A stretch of 64,000 nucleotides of DNA from Pseudarthrobacter sp. NIBRBAC000502772. Its GTDB lineage: Bacteria; Actinomycetota; Actinomycetes; Actinomycetales; Micrococcaceae. The notes under the pieces were generated by a model, which saw only the letters and a list, made by a program, of their open reading frames with translations, was not told the origin of the DNA and searched no databases. Location of the stretch: the NCBI RefSeq assembly GCF_006517235.1, contig NZ_CP041188.1:124001-188000 (forward strand), in the 5' to 3' direction. The translations under genes and the position numbers were made by a program. Positions 16,247-24,629 of the stretch are shown one piece after another (the first letter of the stretch is position 1; each line of letters begins with the position of its first letter).

Positions 16247-18127
16247 CTACTTCTTCGCTTCGTCTTCGTCGATGATCTCGGCGTCGACGATGTCCTCGTC
16301 AGCAGCCTTGTCACCGGCGGAGGCTCCACCAGCGGTGCCTTCGGCGCCTGCGGCACCGGTGGCACCGTCCGGCGAACCGGCGTGGGCGTAGATGGCCTCG
16401 CCGAGCTTCGACTGGGAAGCCTGGAGCTTCTCGAACGCGGTCTTCACGGCTGCGTCATCGGTGCCTTCGAGGGCCTTCTTGAGGGCGTCGACGTCGGCTT
16501 TGACCTCGGTCTTGACCTCTTCGGGCAGCTTGTCGGCGTTGTCGACGATCAGCTTGTCCACGGAGTACGCGAGCTGCTCGGCCGTGTTGCGGGTGTCGGT
16601 TGCCTCGCGGCGGGCCTTGTCCTCGGCGGCGTGCTCCTCGGCGTCACGGACCATGCGGTCGATGTCCTCCTTGGAGAGCGCAGTGCCGCCGGTGATGGTC
16701 ATGGACTGTTCCTTGCCGGTGCCCTTGTCCTTCGCGGAGACGTGCACGATACCGTTGGCGTCGATGTCGAACGTGACCTCGACCTGCGGGACGCCGCGCG
16801 GAGCCGGCGCGATGCCGGTCAGCTCGAACGTGCCCAGCGGCTTGTTGTCGCGGGTGAACTCGCGCTCGCCCTGGAAGACCTGGATGGCCACCGACGGCTG
16901 GTTGTCATCAGCCGTGGTGAAGGTCTCGGACCGCTTCGTGGGGATGGCGGTGTTGCGCTCGATCAGGTGCGTCATCACGCCACCCTTGGTCTCGATGCCG
17001 AGGGACAGCGGGGTGACGTCGATCAGCAGGACGTCCTTGCGCTCGCCCTTGAGGACACCGGCCTGGAGTGCAGCACCGACGGCCACGACCTCATCAGGGT
17101 TGACGCCCTTGTTCGGCTCCTTGCCGCCGGCGAGTTCCTTGACGAGCTCGTACACGGCGGGCATACGGGTGGAACCGCCCACGAGGACGATGTGGTCGAT
17201 CTCGGAGAGCTTGATGCCGGCTTCCTTGATGACGTCCTGGAACGGCTTCTTGGTGCGGTCCAGCAGGTCCTTGGTGAGGTCCTGGAACTTGGCGCGGGTC
17301 AGCTGCTCATCCAGGTGGACCGGGCCGTCGGGGGTGACGGACAGGTACTGGAGGGAGACGTTGGTGCTGCTGGAAGAAGAGAGTTCCTTCTTGGCCTGCT
17401 CCGATGCCTCACGGAGGCGCTGCAGGGCGATCTTGTCCTTGGAGAGGTCGATGCCCTTGACCTTGAGCTGCTTGAGCAGGTAGTCAACAACGCGCTGGTC
17501 CCAGTCGTCGCCGCCGAGGTGGTTGTCACCCGCGGTGGAACGGACCTGGATGGTGGAGAAGTTGTCTTCGTCCTTGCCCACCTCGAGCAGGGAGACGTCG
17601 AAGGTTCCGCCGCCGAGGTCGAAGACCAGGATGAGTTCGTCTTCCTTGCCCTTGTCCAGGCCGTAGGCCAGTGCTGCCGCGGTGGGCTCGTTGACAATGC
17701 GGAGGACGTTGAGGCCCGCGATCTCGCCGGCTTCCTTGGTGGCCTGGCGCTGGGCGTCATTGAAGTACGCGGGAACGGTGACCACGGCGTCGGTGACCTT
17801 TTCGCCCAGGTACGACTCGGCGTCGTTCTTCAGCTTCATCAGGATGCGGGCGGAGATTTCCTGCGCGGTGTACTTCTTGTCATCGATGGCGACGGACCAG
17901 TCAGTGCCCATGTGGCGCTTGACGGAGGCGATGGTGCGATCGATGTTGTTGACGGCCTGGCGCTTGGCGATCTCGCCAACCAGGACTTCGCCGGACTTGG
18001 AGAATGCAACGACGGACGGCGTGGTGCGGCCGCCCTCGGCGTTGGCAATAACGGTGGGCTCGCCACCTTCGAGAACGGAGACGACGGAGTTGGTGGTTCC
18101 GAGGTCGATACCTACTGCACGTGACAT
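16247..18127 (-). CDS. dnaK: Molecular chaperone DnaK (Hsp70)
   Basis: ATP-driven folding chaperone, 626 aa. The actin-like ATPase domain starts [20 protein letters not shown] and includes [40 protein letters not shown] and [16 protein letters not shown]. The substrate domain begins near residue 365 ([14 protein letters not shown]). The C-terminal tail is Gly/Ala-rich and ends in acidic residues and EAKK. The ATG at 18127 has AAGGAAG upstream; an earlier in-frame ATG would add an unconserved 19 residues. First gene of the operon, under the double HAIR operator. Confidence 0.98.
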   Translation of the reverse strand: MSRAVGIDLGTTNSVVSVLEGGEPTVIANAEGGRTTPSVVAFSKSGEVLVGEIAKRQAVNNIDRTIASVKRHMGTDWSVAIDDKKYTAQEISARILMKLKNDAESYLGEKVTDAVVTVPAYFNDAQRQATKEAGEIAGLNVLRIVNEPTAAALAYGLDKGKEDELILVFDLGGGTFDVSLLEVGKDEDNFSTIQVRSTAGDNHLGGDDWDQRVVDYLLKQLKVKGIDLSKDKIALQRLREASEQAKKELSSSSSTNVSLQYLSVTPDGPVHLDEQLTRAKFQDLTKDLLDRTKKPFQDVIKEAGIKLSEIDHIVLVGGSTRMPAVYELVKELAGGKEPNKGVNPDEVVAVGAALQAGVLKGERKDVLLIDVTPLSLGIETKGGVMTHLIERNTAIPTKRSETFTTADDNQPSVAIQVFQGEREFTRDNKPLGTFELTGIAPAPRGVPQVEVTFDIDANGIVHVSAKDKGTGKEQSMTITGGTALSKEDIDRMVRDAEEHAAEDKARREATDTRNTAEQLAYSVDKLIVDNADKLPEEVKTEVKADVDALKKALEGTDDAAVKTAFEKLQASQSKLGEAIYAHAGSPDGATGAAGAEGTAGGASAGDKAADEDIVDAEIIDEDEAKK

Positions 18128-18168
18128 GTGTTGCTTCCTTCTTTCCTTGGAAACTTGCTGGCGCTCGT

Positions 18169-18189
18169 GTTGAGCGTTCTGCACTCAAC
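18169..18189. promoter_or_regulatory. HAIR operator 1 (HspR site), promoter-proximal
   Basis: GTTGAGC, seven bases, then ACTCAAC. This fits the known HAIR consensus CTTGAGT-N7-ACTCAAG at 11 of 14 positions. It touches the downstream edge of the dnaK -10 element, so HspR bound here would block initiation. Confidence 0.85.
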
Positions 18190-18215
18190 TTTACTCAACG
18201 CGCAAGCCATGTCAA
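18188..18215 (-). promoter_or_regulatory. dnaK operon promoter
   Basis: On the minus strand TTGACA (complement of 18210-18215) and TAAAGT (complement of 18188-18193) are separated by 16 bases, a near-consensus vegetative promoter. It lies between the two HAIR operators, overlapping one at each end, as expected for strong repression that is relieved on heat shock. Confidence 0.8.
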
Positions 18216-18250
18216 TCCAAAGTTGAGCGGAGTGCGCTCAACTTTGGATT
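18214..18250. promoter_or_regulatory. HAIR operator 2, perfect 15-bp arms
   Basis: The arms AATCCAAAGTTGAGC and its exact complement GCTCAACTTTGGATT are separated by 7 bases; the inner GTTGAGC-N7-GCTCAAC is the HAIR core. It abuts the -35 element on the upstream side. The perfect symmetry extends well beyond the HAIR core, which is unusual. Confidence 0.85.
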
Positions 18251-18348
18251 TTTGGGTCACGGCAGCCTCAACCGATTCCCCGGATTTCCGGGATTTTTGT
18301 GCGCGAAATCCGCTTCCCGGGCAGTAGTTCGCTGTGCGTGAACGGCGG

Positions 18349-18573
18349 CTACGTGTCCTTGTCCTCGTCCACTTCCACCTCGCGCGCGGTGCCAGCAGAG
18401 CCGGCCTCGCCATAGTCGCCTTCCGGGTAGCTGCCCTCCTCGGACTCGTTCTCCGAACCGCCCACGCCGGCCTCGCCATAGTCGCCCCCCTCATACTGGC
18501 CGCCTTCACCCTCCAGCCCGGGCTCGGTGCTGCCCTTGCGGCGATCTTCTTCAGGTGCGGTGTTCTCACTCAT
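18349..18573 (-). CDS. Hypothetical small acidic protein with a Gly-Asp-Tyr-Gly repeat
   Basis: A 74-aa, strongly acidic protein, low in hydrophobic residues and so probably disordered and cytoplasmic. The segment GGDYGEAG recurs about 20 residues later as EGDYGEAG. It starts at the ATG behind a strong AAGGAGGGA rather than 11 codons upstream. I do not recognise a family. It stands alone, reading away from the TetR gene and towards the dnaK promoter region. Confidence 0.6.
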   Translation of the reverse strand: MSENTAPEEDRRKGSTEPGLEGEGGQYEGGDYGEAGVGGSENESEEGSYPEGDYGEAGSAGTAREVEVDEDKDT

Positions 18574-18642
18574 GACGTGATCCCTCCTTTGAGTTTCCGC
18601 GTCCATCCGGGCGCATTTGGAGTCTACTCAGCCGGAGGCGGG

Positions 18643-19419
18643 CTAAACAGGGGTGGCCGCAGACTTCTGGTCGTCCCGCGGGTTTCCGTCCGGCACGAGC
18701 CCCGCCATCGCCGCGAGGACGGTGAGGTGGTGTTCAAAGAGTTCGCCCCGGGCACGGAACGTATCCGGGCCATATTGGCCAAAAACCTCAAAACTCACGG
18801 CCCCGAAGAGCGACGTCCATACCAGGGCACCGTTCGCCTGGAGTTCGTCCGGCATGGCCAGCCCAAGTTCACTGCGGATCGCTTCCAGGTCGGCGGACAA
18901 GGCAGAAGGTACGACGGCGGTGCGCGCCATGGCGGTCAGCGCACCTGCCCGGTAGGCGCCGTCGAGAATGCCGATCAGGCGGTAGATCACGCGCGTTCCC
19001 GGGGCTGTGGTCTGGCTCGAGGGGGCCTGGTAGCCGGGGACCGGACTCCCGAAAAGCAGGCCGTAGCGCGCAGGCTCCCGCAACGCCCATGCCCTGACAG
19101 CCCGGCCGAGCGCCTTGAACCTGCCATCGAAGTCGCGCTCAGGCACCGCGTTCACCGCGGCATCCACGGCGTCGCCGAGCTCACTGTAGGCGTCCACTAG
19201 AAGCAGCGTGAGCAGCTCGTCGCGGTTGGCCACGTAGCGGTAGACCGCGGAGGAGACCACGCCAAGATCCCTTGCCACGGCGCGGAGGGACAAGGCGGCC
19301 GCGCCCTGCTCTGCCAGGTGTTCCCTGCCCAGCCTGACGATGTCGGCAATAGTCTGGGCGCGGGCGCGCTCCCGCGGTGTCCGAAGGGTGGGTTCCGCGG
19401 CCGCGACAGGGTCATTCAT
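18643..19419 (-). CDS. TetR-family transcriptional regulator
   Basis: A 258-aa repressor. The N-terminal helix-turn-helix (residues about 20-70) contains GAAALSLRAVARDLGVVSSA followed by VYRYVANRDELL, the classic TetR recognition region. The C-terminal ligand domain, with WALREPARYGLLFGSPVPGY, looks like the WHG type. It is divergent from the SDR gene at 19547, with two copies of a palindromic operator between them. The minus-strand TTGACA-N16-CATGCT ends six bases before this ATG, so the message may be leaderless. The ligand is unknown. Confidence 0.88.
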   Translation of the reverse strand: MNDPVAAAEPTLRTPRERARAQTIADIVRLGREHLAEQGAAALSLRAVARDLGVVSSAVYRYVANRDELLTLLLVDAYSELGDAVDAAVNAVPERDFDGRFKALGRAVRAWALREPARYGLLFGSPVPGYQAPSSQTTAPGTRVIYRLIGILDGAYRAGALTAMARTAVVPSALSADLEAIRSELGLAMPDELQANGALVWTSLFGAVSFEVFGQYGPDTFRARGELFEHHLTVLAAMAGLVPDGNPRDDQKSAATPV

Positions 19420-19458
19420 TGCTCCAGCATGGCACAAGTCAGAGCAGTGTCAACAATT

Positions 19459-19472
19459 GAGAGCACCGCTCT
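19459..19472. promoter_or_regulatory. TetR operator copy 1
   Basis: GAGAGCACCGCTCT, with inner arms AGAGC and GCTCT around ACC, lies just upstream of the TetR gene. The same 14 bases occur inverted at 19507-19520. Two copies between divergent genes, one encoding a TetR protein, strongly suggest its own operators. Confidence 0.7.
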
Positions 19473-19498
19473 TGACAGCTGCCATTCGGGGGTGCACG

Positions 19499-19525
19499 CT
19501 ATTGAGAGAGCGGTGCTCTCAATAG
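19499..19525. promoter_or_regulatory. TetR operator copy 2, 27-bp palindrome
   Basis: The arms CTATTGAGAG and CTCTCAATAG are perfect 10-mers with a 7-base centre, and the inverted 14-mer of copy 1 lies inside. It ends 21 bases before the ATG of the SDR gene, where a bound repressor would block its transcription. Confidence 0.75.
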
Positions 19526-19546
19526 CGAATTTTTGAAGGGGAAGTC

Positions 19547-20476
19547 ATGAACGATCTATACGTAGTTACGGGCGCGGGGCCTGTGGGCTGGACAGTCGCA
19601 GAACAGCTCGCGGGGCAGGGGAAAAACGTCAGGATCCTCACCCGTTCGGGCAGCGGCCCCAAGCACCCGCTGGTGGAGCGGGTGAAGGCCGACGTCCAGG
19701 ACGCCGCCCAACTGCGGGACGCCTTCGCGGGCGCCACAGCCGTCTTCCACTGCATCCACGGCTCCTCCTACAGCGTGGACGCGTGGCAAGCAGAACTGCC
19801 CCGGGCCGAGCAAACGGTGCTGTCCGCGGCAGGCGAGGCAGGCGCCGTCGTCGTTTTTCCCGAAAGCCTTTACTCGTACAGCGAGCCTGAACGTCCCATG
19901 GTCGAGGCGGGTCCGCGGACTGCCGAGGGCGGCAAGCGGGGCGTCCGCACCGCGCTGCTCATGGCGCGGGACGCCTCTCCGACCAACACCGTCAGCGTGG
20001 TTGCCGGCGATTTCTTTGGCCCTCGGGTGCGAACCTCACATGCCGGAGAGCGCGTGGTCCCCGCCGTCCTGGCCGGCAAGAAAGTCTGGGTCATCGGAAG
20101 CGCCGATCAGCCCCATTCATTCACGTACGTCCCGGACCTGGCCGCCGCGATGATCCATGCCGCGGCGACGCCGTCGCTGTGGAACAAGGTGTGGCACGCG
20201 CCCACGGGTCCGGCAGTCACGCAGCGGCAGCTGGCCACAGCGTTCACCGAGGCTGGCGGAGTGCAGGCGCCGAAGCTTGGAGCCATTCCGGGCTGGGCGC
20301 TCCGGACCATGGGTGTGTTCTCGAAAGACTTCCGCGAAGTTGCCGAAATGCTCTACCAGTTCGAGCGGCCGTTTGTGATGGACTCCGCCGCCAGCGAGTC
20401 CGTGTTTGGCCTGCGGCCGACGCCCCTGCCCGAGGCGGCCGCGGCCACGGTGGCATGGTGGCGCGCGCAGGGCTAG
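19547..20476 (+). CDS. NAD(P)-dependent epimerase/dehydratase family protein (SDR)
   Basis: A 309-aa atypical short-chain dehydrogenase. The Rossmann motif YVVTGAGPVGWTVAEQLAGQ is at the N-terminus and the cofactor-selecting ILTRSGSG follows. FPESLYSYSEPE and VSVVAGDFFGPRVRTSHAGE are typical of extended SDRs. The classic YxxxK pair is not obvious, so catalysis cannot be assured. GAAGGGGAAG precedes the ATG. It is controlled, by position, by the divergent TetR protein. The substrate is unknown. Confidence 0.82.
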   Translation: MNDLYVVTGAGPVGWTVAEQLAGQGKNVRILTRSGSGPKHPLVERVKADVQDAAQLRDAFAGATAVFHCIHGSSYSVDAWQAELPRAEQTVLSAAGEAGAVVVFPESLYSYSEPERPMVEAGPRTAEGGKRGVRTALLMARDASPTNTVSVVAGDFFGPRVRTSHAGERVVPAVLAGKKVWVIGSADQPHSFTYVPDLAAAMIHAAATPSLWNKVWHAPTGPAVTQRQLATAFTEAGGVQAPKLGAIPGWALRTMGVFSKDFREVAEMLYQFERPFVMDSAASESVFGLRPTPLPEAAAATVAWWRAQG

Positions 20477-20481
20477 GTGCC

Positions 20482-22698
20482 CTAGCGGCGGCTGGCAGAC
20501 TCTGACGCGGGATGAATGCCGGGCTCGGCCGGGCCAACCTCCCGCCGCACCGCGGCATCCAGCTCCGTCCGGCCCAGCTTGCCGGGCCACCAGATGCGCG
20601 GGCCGATGTCGTACGCCAGCGCAGGGACCAGCAGCGAGCGCACCAGCACGGTGTCCAGCAGTACGCCGAACGACACAATGAAGGCCAGCTGCACCAGGAA
20701 CATGATGGGGATGACGCTCAGTGCGGCGAACGTGGCGGCCAGCACCACGCCGGCCGAAGTGATCACTCCGCCGGTCACGCCGAGTCCGCGAAGGATGCCC
20801 GGCCGGGTCCCGTGCTTCAGCGACTCTTCCCGCACCCGGCTCATCAGGAAGATGTTGTAGTCCACACCCAGGGCAACCAGGAACACAAACCCGAACAGGG
20901 GCACGGTGGCGTCGGCGCCGGGGAATCCGAGCAGGCTGTTGAAGACGACGGCCGAAACGCCCATGGCCGCGCCGTACGACAGCACCACGGAGAGCACCAG
21001 CAGGACCGGCGCCACCACGGAGCGCAGCAGCAGCATCAGGATGACCAGGATGACCGCCAGGACGATGGGGATGATGATCACCAGGTCGCGCTGGGCGGTG
21101 GTGTTGGTGTCCAGGGCAGTGGCGGTCACGCCGCCAACCAAAGCGCCGGCGTCGACCGCTTTTACCTCCCGGCGCAGCGCCTTGACCGCATCCTCCGCCT
21201 CGATGGAATCCGCGGCGTAATTAAGCGTGGCGTTGATCAGCACTCTGCCGTCGTGGACGTCCGGGGCGCTGGGAGCGCCGGGGGCACCGGTGATCGGCAC
21301 ACTGCCTTCAGCCAGGAGGTAGGCGTCCCCCATGCCGTCGGCCGCTTTGACCTTTTCCAACACCTGAGCGGCCTTGCTTTCGTCCGCAATTACGACGGCG
21401 GGGCTGCCGCTGCCGGCGTCGAAATGCCGCGCCAGCGCGTCCTGGCCGTCCACCGCATTGGACGCGGTGAGAATGACCTCGGTCTGCGGCACGCCGTTGG
21501 CCTTCAGCTGCAGCACCCCCGCCGAAGCCACCAGCAGGAGGAGGACCGACGCGACCCAGACCGTGCGCGGGCGGCGGGAGACCAGCGAACCGGTGGCCCG
21601 CCAGATGCCCTTCTGCCCTTCCAGGCCGGTGACCAACTCGGGCTCGCGCTCGCCCGCCGGAACCAGCTTGGGGCGGAACGGCCAGAACGCGGCCCGGCCC
21701 AAAAGTGCCATCAGGACGGGCAGGAGGGTCAGCGCGGCGAAGAGCGAACAGAGGATGCCTGCAGCCGCAACGGGGCCCAGCGCCTTGTTGGAGTTCAGAT
21801 CCGAGAACAGCAGGCAGAGCAGGGCGATGATGACGGTGGCACCGGAAGCCAGGATCGGCTCGAACGACGCCTTCCACGCCGTCAGCACCGCTTCCGTCCG
21901 GTTGCGTGTGTGGGTCAGGGCCTCGCGAAACCGCGCCACGTACAGCAGGGCATAGTCCGTGGCCGCGCCGATCACCAGGATGGACAGGATGCCCTGGCTT
22001 TGGCCGCTCAGCTGGATCCAGCCGAGCTTGGCCATGCCGAACACCAGCAGGATGGCGGCGCACAGCGCAAAGACCGAGGTGAGCAGCACGGCGAGCGGCA
22101 GGAGGAGCGAACGGTAGACGATCAGCAGGATCAGGAAGACCGCGCCGAGCGCCACCAGCAGCAGGACGCCGTCGATGCCGGCGAAGGCGCCGACCAGGTC
22201 TGCGGTCAGGCCCGCGGGGCCGGTGACGAAGGCCTGCATGCCTGCGGGGGTGGAATCCGCCAGGAAGTCCCGCAACTCCTGGACGGATTCCTTCAGCTCG
22301 CCGGAGGACCCGATCGGGGCTATGAACTGGACCGCTTCACCGTCCTGGGACGGGATGGGGCCGATCACGGCGCTGCCCAGTTCCAGGCCCTCCAGCCCAG
22401 CCTTCAGGGATGCCAGTTCGCCAAGGTCCGCGGGGCTGATGGCGGCGTCGTTTTCGATGACGATGACCGCCGGCACTTCGTCTGAATCGCGGAACCTTGC
22501 CTGCCAGTCCTGCGCGGCGGTGGCCTCGGCGCTCGCCGGCAGGAACGAGGCCTGGTCGTTCGAGGAGACCTCGTCGAGCCGGCCGAACGTGGGTCCACCC
22601 GCACCGGCAATGGCCAGCCACGTGAGCACCAGCAGAACCGGAAGGAGCCAGCGCAGCCAGAACGGTGCCCTCGCACTGTGTAGGGGACTTGATGTCAT
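20482..22698 (-). CDS. MMPL-family (RND) membrane transporter
   Basis: A 738-aa proton-driven exporter of the MmpL/YdfJ type. There are two halves, each with one helix, an extracytoplasmic domain and a five-helix bundle. The paired signature sequences GAATDYALLYVARFRE (about 255) and LGVDYNIFLMSRVREE (about 605) mark the two bundles, and the Asp/Tyr residues belong to the proton relay of this family. The start ATG follows AGCAGGAA. It is divergent from a MarR gene with a palindromic operator between them, so substrate-induced export is likely. Substrates could be lipids or drugs; none can be named. Confidence 0.92.
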   Translation of the reverse strand: MTSSPLHSARAPFWLRWLLPVLLVLTWLAIAGAGGPTFGRLDEVSSNDQASFLPASAEATAAQDWQARFRDSDEVPAVIVIENDAAISPADLGELASLKAGLEGLELGSAVIGPIPSQDGEAVQFIAPIGSSGELKESVQELRDFLADSTPAGMQAFVTGPAGLTADLVGAFAGIDGVLLLVALGAVFLILLIVYRSLLLPLAVLLTSVFALCAAILLVFGMAKLGWIQLSGQSQGILSILVIGAATDYALLYVARFREALTHTRNRTEAVLTAWKASFEPILASGATVIIALLCLLFSDLNSNKALGPVAAAGILCSLFAALTLLPVLMALLGRAAFWPFRPKLVPAGEREPELVTGLEGQKGIWRATGSLVSRRPRTVWVASVLLLLVASAGVLQLKANGVPQTEVILTASNAVDGQDALARHFDAGSGSPAVVIADESKAAQVLEKVKAADGMGDAYLLAEGSVPITGAPGAPSAPDVHDGRVLINATLNYAADSIEAEDAVKALRREVKAVDAGALVGGVTATALDTNTTAQRDLVIIIPIVLAVILVILMLLLRSVVAPVLLVLSVVLSYGAAMGVSAVVFNSLLGFPGADATVPLFGFVFLVALGVDYNIFLMSRVREESLKHGTRPGILRGLGVTGGVITSAGVVLAATFAALSVIPIMFLVQLAFIVSFGVLLDTVLVRSLLVPALAYDIGPRIWWPGKLGRTELDAAVRREVGPAEPGIHPASESASRR

Positions 22699-22748
22699 GA
22701 TTCCTGCTTCGCTCGGGTGGACGCGGTACACTTGATTCCATCCTAGAG

Positions 22749-22767
22749 TATCTCCATCATGGAGATA
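22749..22767. promoter_or_regulatory. MarR-type operator
   Basis: TATCTCCATCATGGAGATA is a palindrome with perfect 9-base arms around one central C. It lies 50 bases upstream of the MMPL start and 117 bases upstream of the MarR gene, the expected place for the MarR protein to control both. Confidence 0.8.
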
Positions 22768-22884
22768 ACTGCCATGGGTTGGGTTTCCTGTTTGAAACTA
22801 CTCATCGGGCGTCGCTGCAGTAATATCCGTCAGGGCACCAGACCGGATCTCGGGCACCAGTAAGCGAGCGGAGGCGGGACGAAC

Positions 22885-23400
22885 ATGACAGACGAAGCGT
22901 TCCAGCGCCCACCGGACTCCGCACCCTTCGCCCTGGTCCGCCTGCTCCAGGACTTCACGCTGGAGGCCAACAGGTATGTGGACACTGCGGGCGGCCGCAA
23001 CGACATGCACCGCACGGATCTCAACGCGCTGGCGGTGATCATGCGGCACACCGCCAAGGGCCTGGTGGTCACGCCGGGCATCCTGCGCAGGGAACTCAAC
23101 CTCAGCTCGCCCGCCACCACCGCGCTCATCGACCGGCTGGACAGTTCAGGGCACGTTGTGAGGGAGCGTCTCGGCCCGGACCGGAGGCAGGTCCAGTTGC
23201 GCATGACACCCAAAGCCTTCCAGGACGGCAGCGCCATTTTTATGCCGCTTTCGCGCCACCTGGATGCCGCCATGGCGGGTTTCTCGCCCGAAGAGTTGGA
23301 GCTGGTCAGCCGGTTCATGGCCGCCATGGTGGACGCCACCATCGCGGCCCGTGAGGAAACGTCCGACGGCGGCCCCGCCTCGCCCACTCCGCCCAGGTAG
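22885..23400 (+). CDS. MarR-family transcriptional regulator
   Basis: A 171-aa winged-helix regulator. DLNALAVIMRHTAKGLVVTP then GILRRELNLSSPATTALIDR forms the helix-turn-helix, and RERLGPDRRQVQLRMTPKA is the characteristic DRR wing (about 80-110). GGAGGCGGG lies upstream of the ATG. It is divergent from the MMPL exporter, so it most likely represses the exporter until a ligand binds. Confidence 0.9.
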   Translation: MTDEAFQRPPDSAPFALVRLLQDFTLEANRYVDTAGGRNDMHRTDLNALAVIMRHTAKGLVVTPGILRRELNLSSPATTALIDRLDSSGHVVRERLGPDRRQVQLRMTPKAFQDGSAIFMPLSRHLDAAMAGFSPEELELVSRFMAAMVDATIAAREETSDGGPASPTPPR

Positions 23401-23405
23401 GTCGC

Positions 23406-23453
23406 AGTAGATGTCGTCATGAGAGCTCATAACGACGATAAGTGCCATCTACT
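23406..23453. repeat. Nested inverted repeat between marR and the methyltransferase
   Basis: The outer arms AGTAGATG and CATCTACT are perfect 8-mers. Inside them TCGT/ACGA and ATGAG/CTCAT also pair around AG, so a cruciform of about 48 bases is possible. There is no poly-T run, so it is not a textbook terminator. It could be a repeat unit or a structured 3' end of the marR message. Confidence 0.6.
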
Positions 23454-23502
23454 TCGGGGACGGTTCCGCCTGTTTTTCACTGCGGAGGGGTAGCGTTTCA
23501 TT

Positions 23503-24324
23503 ATGAGTACGCAGCAGCCTGACGACGACGATGTGTACACGCACGGCCACCACGAGTCGGTGGTCCGCGCCCACGCTTCCAGGACCGCGGAGAACTCCGC
23601 GGCCTTTGTCATTCCGCACCTCACGCCCGGGGTTTCAGTGCTCGACGTCGGCTGCGGCCCTGGAAGCATCACCTGCGATTTCGCCGGGCTGGTGTCGCCC
23701 GGAAAGGTCACCGGCCTGGACCGGTCACCGGACATCATCGCCCAGGCCACGGCGCTGGCCGCCGAACGCGGCGTGGCCAATGTGGAATTCCTGGCCGGAA
23801 ACATCTACGACCTTGACTTCGAGGACGAAACGTTCGACGTCGTCCACGCCCACCAGGTGCTCCAGCACCTGACCGACCCGGTGGAGGCGCTGCGCGAGAT
23901 GCGCCGGGTAGCGAAGCCGGGCGGCATAGTGGCGGTACGCGACGCCGACTTCCACGGCATGAGCTGGTACCCCACGATCCCTGAGCTGGACGAATGGATG
24001 GACCTGTACCAGCGGATCGCACGACGCAACGGGGCCGAGCCCGACGCCGGCCGCCGGCTCGTGTCCTGGGCCCAGTCTGCGGGCTTCAGCAACGTGGCGC
24101 CCACCAGCAGCAACTGGCTCTATGCCACCGGGCAACAACGGAGATGGCAGGCCCGGGTCTGGGGCGAACGAGTGCTGCATTCGGCCTTCGCGGAGCAGGC
24201 CCTTGAATACGGCTTCGCAAATCCAGCGGACCTGGCCCGGATTTCGGCAGGATGGCACCGCTGGGGATCCACAGACGACGGCTGGTTCCTGATCCCGAAC
24301 GGTGAGGTCATCGCCCGGGCGTGA
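23503..24324 (+). CDS. Class I SAM-dependent methyltransferase
   Basis: A 273-aa cytoplasmic enzyme. The SAM-binding motif I is SVLDVGCGPGSITCDFAGL (about 45-63), the acidic motif is VTGLDRSPDII, and the later VVHAHQVLQHLTDPVEALR and RRVAKPGGIVAVRDADF are typical of the UbiE/Methyltransf_11 group. TAGCGT ends six bases before the ATG, so transcription may start at the start codon; the nearest purine-rich site is 12 bases away. The substrate is not deducible and the neighbours give no hint. Confidence 0.9.
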   Translation: MSTQQPDDDDVYTHGHHESVVRAHASRTAENSAAFVIPHLTPGVSVLDVGCGPGSITCDFAGLVSPGKVTGLDRSPDIIAQATALAAERGVANVEFLAGNIYDLDFEDETFDVVHAHQVLQHLTDPVEALREMRRVAKPGGIVAVRDADFHGMSWYPTIPELDEWMDLYQRIARRNGAEPDAGRRLVSWAQSAGFSNVAPTSSNWLYATGQQRRWQARVWGERVLHSAFAEQALEYGFANPADLARISAGWHRWGSTDDGWFLIPNGEVIARA

Positions 24325-24355
24325 TTTACGGAGAGAACGAATACTGGGCAGAGCC

Positions 24356-24392
24356 TTACACCGCCGAGGTTGACCAACTAGACTTGGTCAAC
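24356..24392 (+). promoter_or_regulatory. Toxin-antitoxin promoter and operator
   Basis: TTACAC (24356-24361) and TAGACT (24379-24384) are 17 bases apart, a good promoter. A perfect palindrome with arms GTTGACCAA and TTGGTCAAC (24369-24392, 6-base spacer) covers the -10 and ends right at the ATG. This is the expected layout for antitoxin autorepression, and transcription would begin at or next to the start codon. Confidence 0.75.
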
Positions 24393-24629
24393 ATGGGACA
24401 GTACAACGTCCAAGAGGCAAAAACCCGCCTGTCCGAGCTGTTGAACCTTGTTGAAAACGGCGAAGATGTGGTCATTGCCAAGGCCGGCCGCCCGGTGGCC
24501 CGGCTGGTGAAAATCGAGCGCCCCCACAAACGCGAGCTGGGCTTCCTGGCGCCCCTTCAAATTCCTGACGGGTTCTATGACCCGTGGACCGACGAGGAAA
24601 TGGGTGAAGCCACGGGCAGGGATCATTGA
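24393..24629 (+). CDS. Phd/YefM-family antitoxin
   Basis: A 78-aa antitoxin. It opens MGQYNVQEAKTRLSELLNLV then ENGEDVVIAKAGRPVARLVK, the standard Phd/YefM DNA-binding fold. The C-terminal part (about 50-78, ending EEMGEATGRDH) would wrap the toxin. The ATG at 24393 is preferred over one 72 bases upstream because it follows the palindromic operator directly. It overlaps the PIN-domain gene at TGATG, so the pair is co-translated. Confidence 0.9.
   Translation: MGQYNVQEAKTRLSELLNLVENGEDVVIAKAGRPVARLVKIERPHKRELGFLAPLQIPDGFYDPWTDEEMGEATGRDH

Noticed and set aside
16382..18124. A 580-codon open frame antisense to dnaK
   Set aside because: It lies exactly opposite a certain dnaK gene, is built of Val/Leu/Gly/Asp typical of the complement of a high-GC gene, and has no recognisable motif.
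18279..18298. CCCGG-ATTT-CCGGG followed by ATTTTT as a plus-strand terminator
   Set aside because: No plus-strand gene precedes it and the stem is only five pairs; left out as a feature.
20512..22485. A 657-codon open frame antisense to the MMPL transporter
   Set aside because: Gln/Arg/Gly/His-rich composition from reading the opposite strand; no start signal and no domain.
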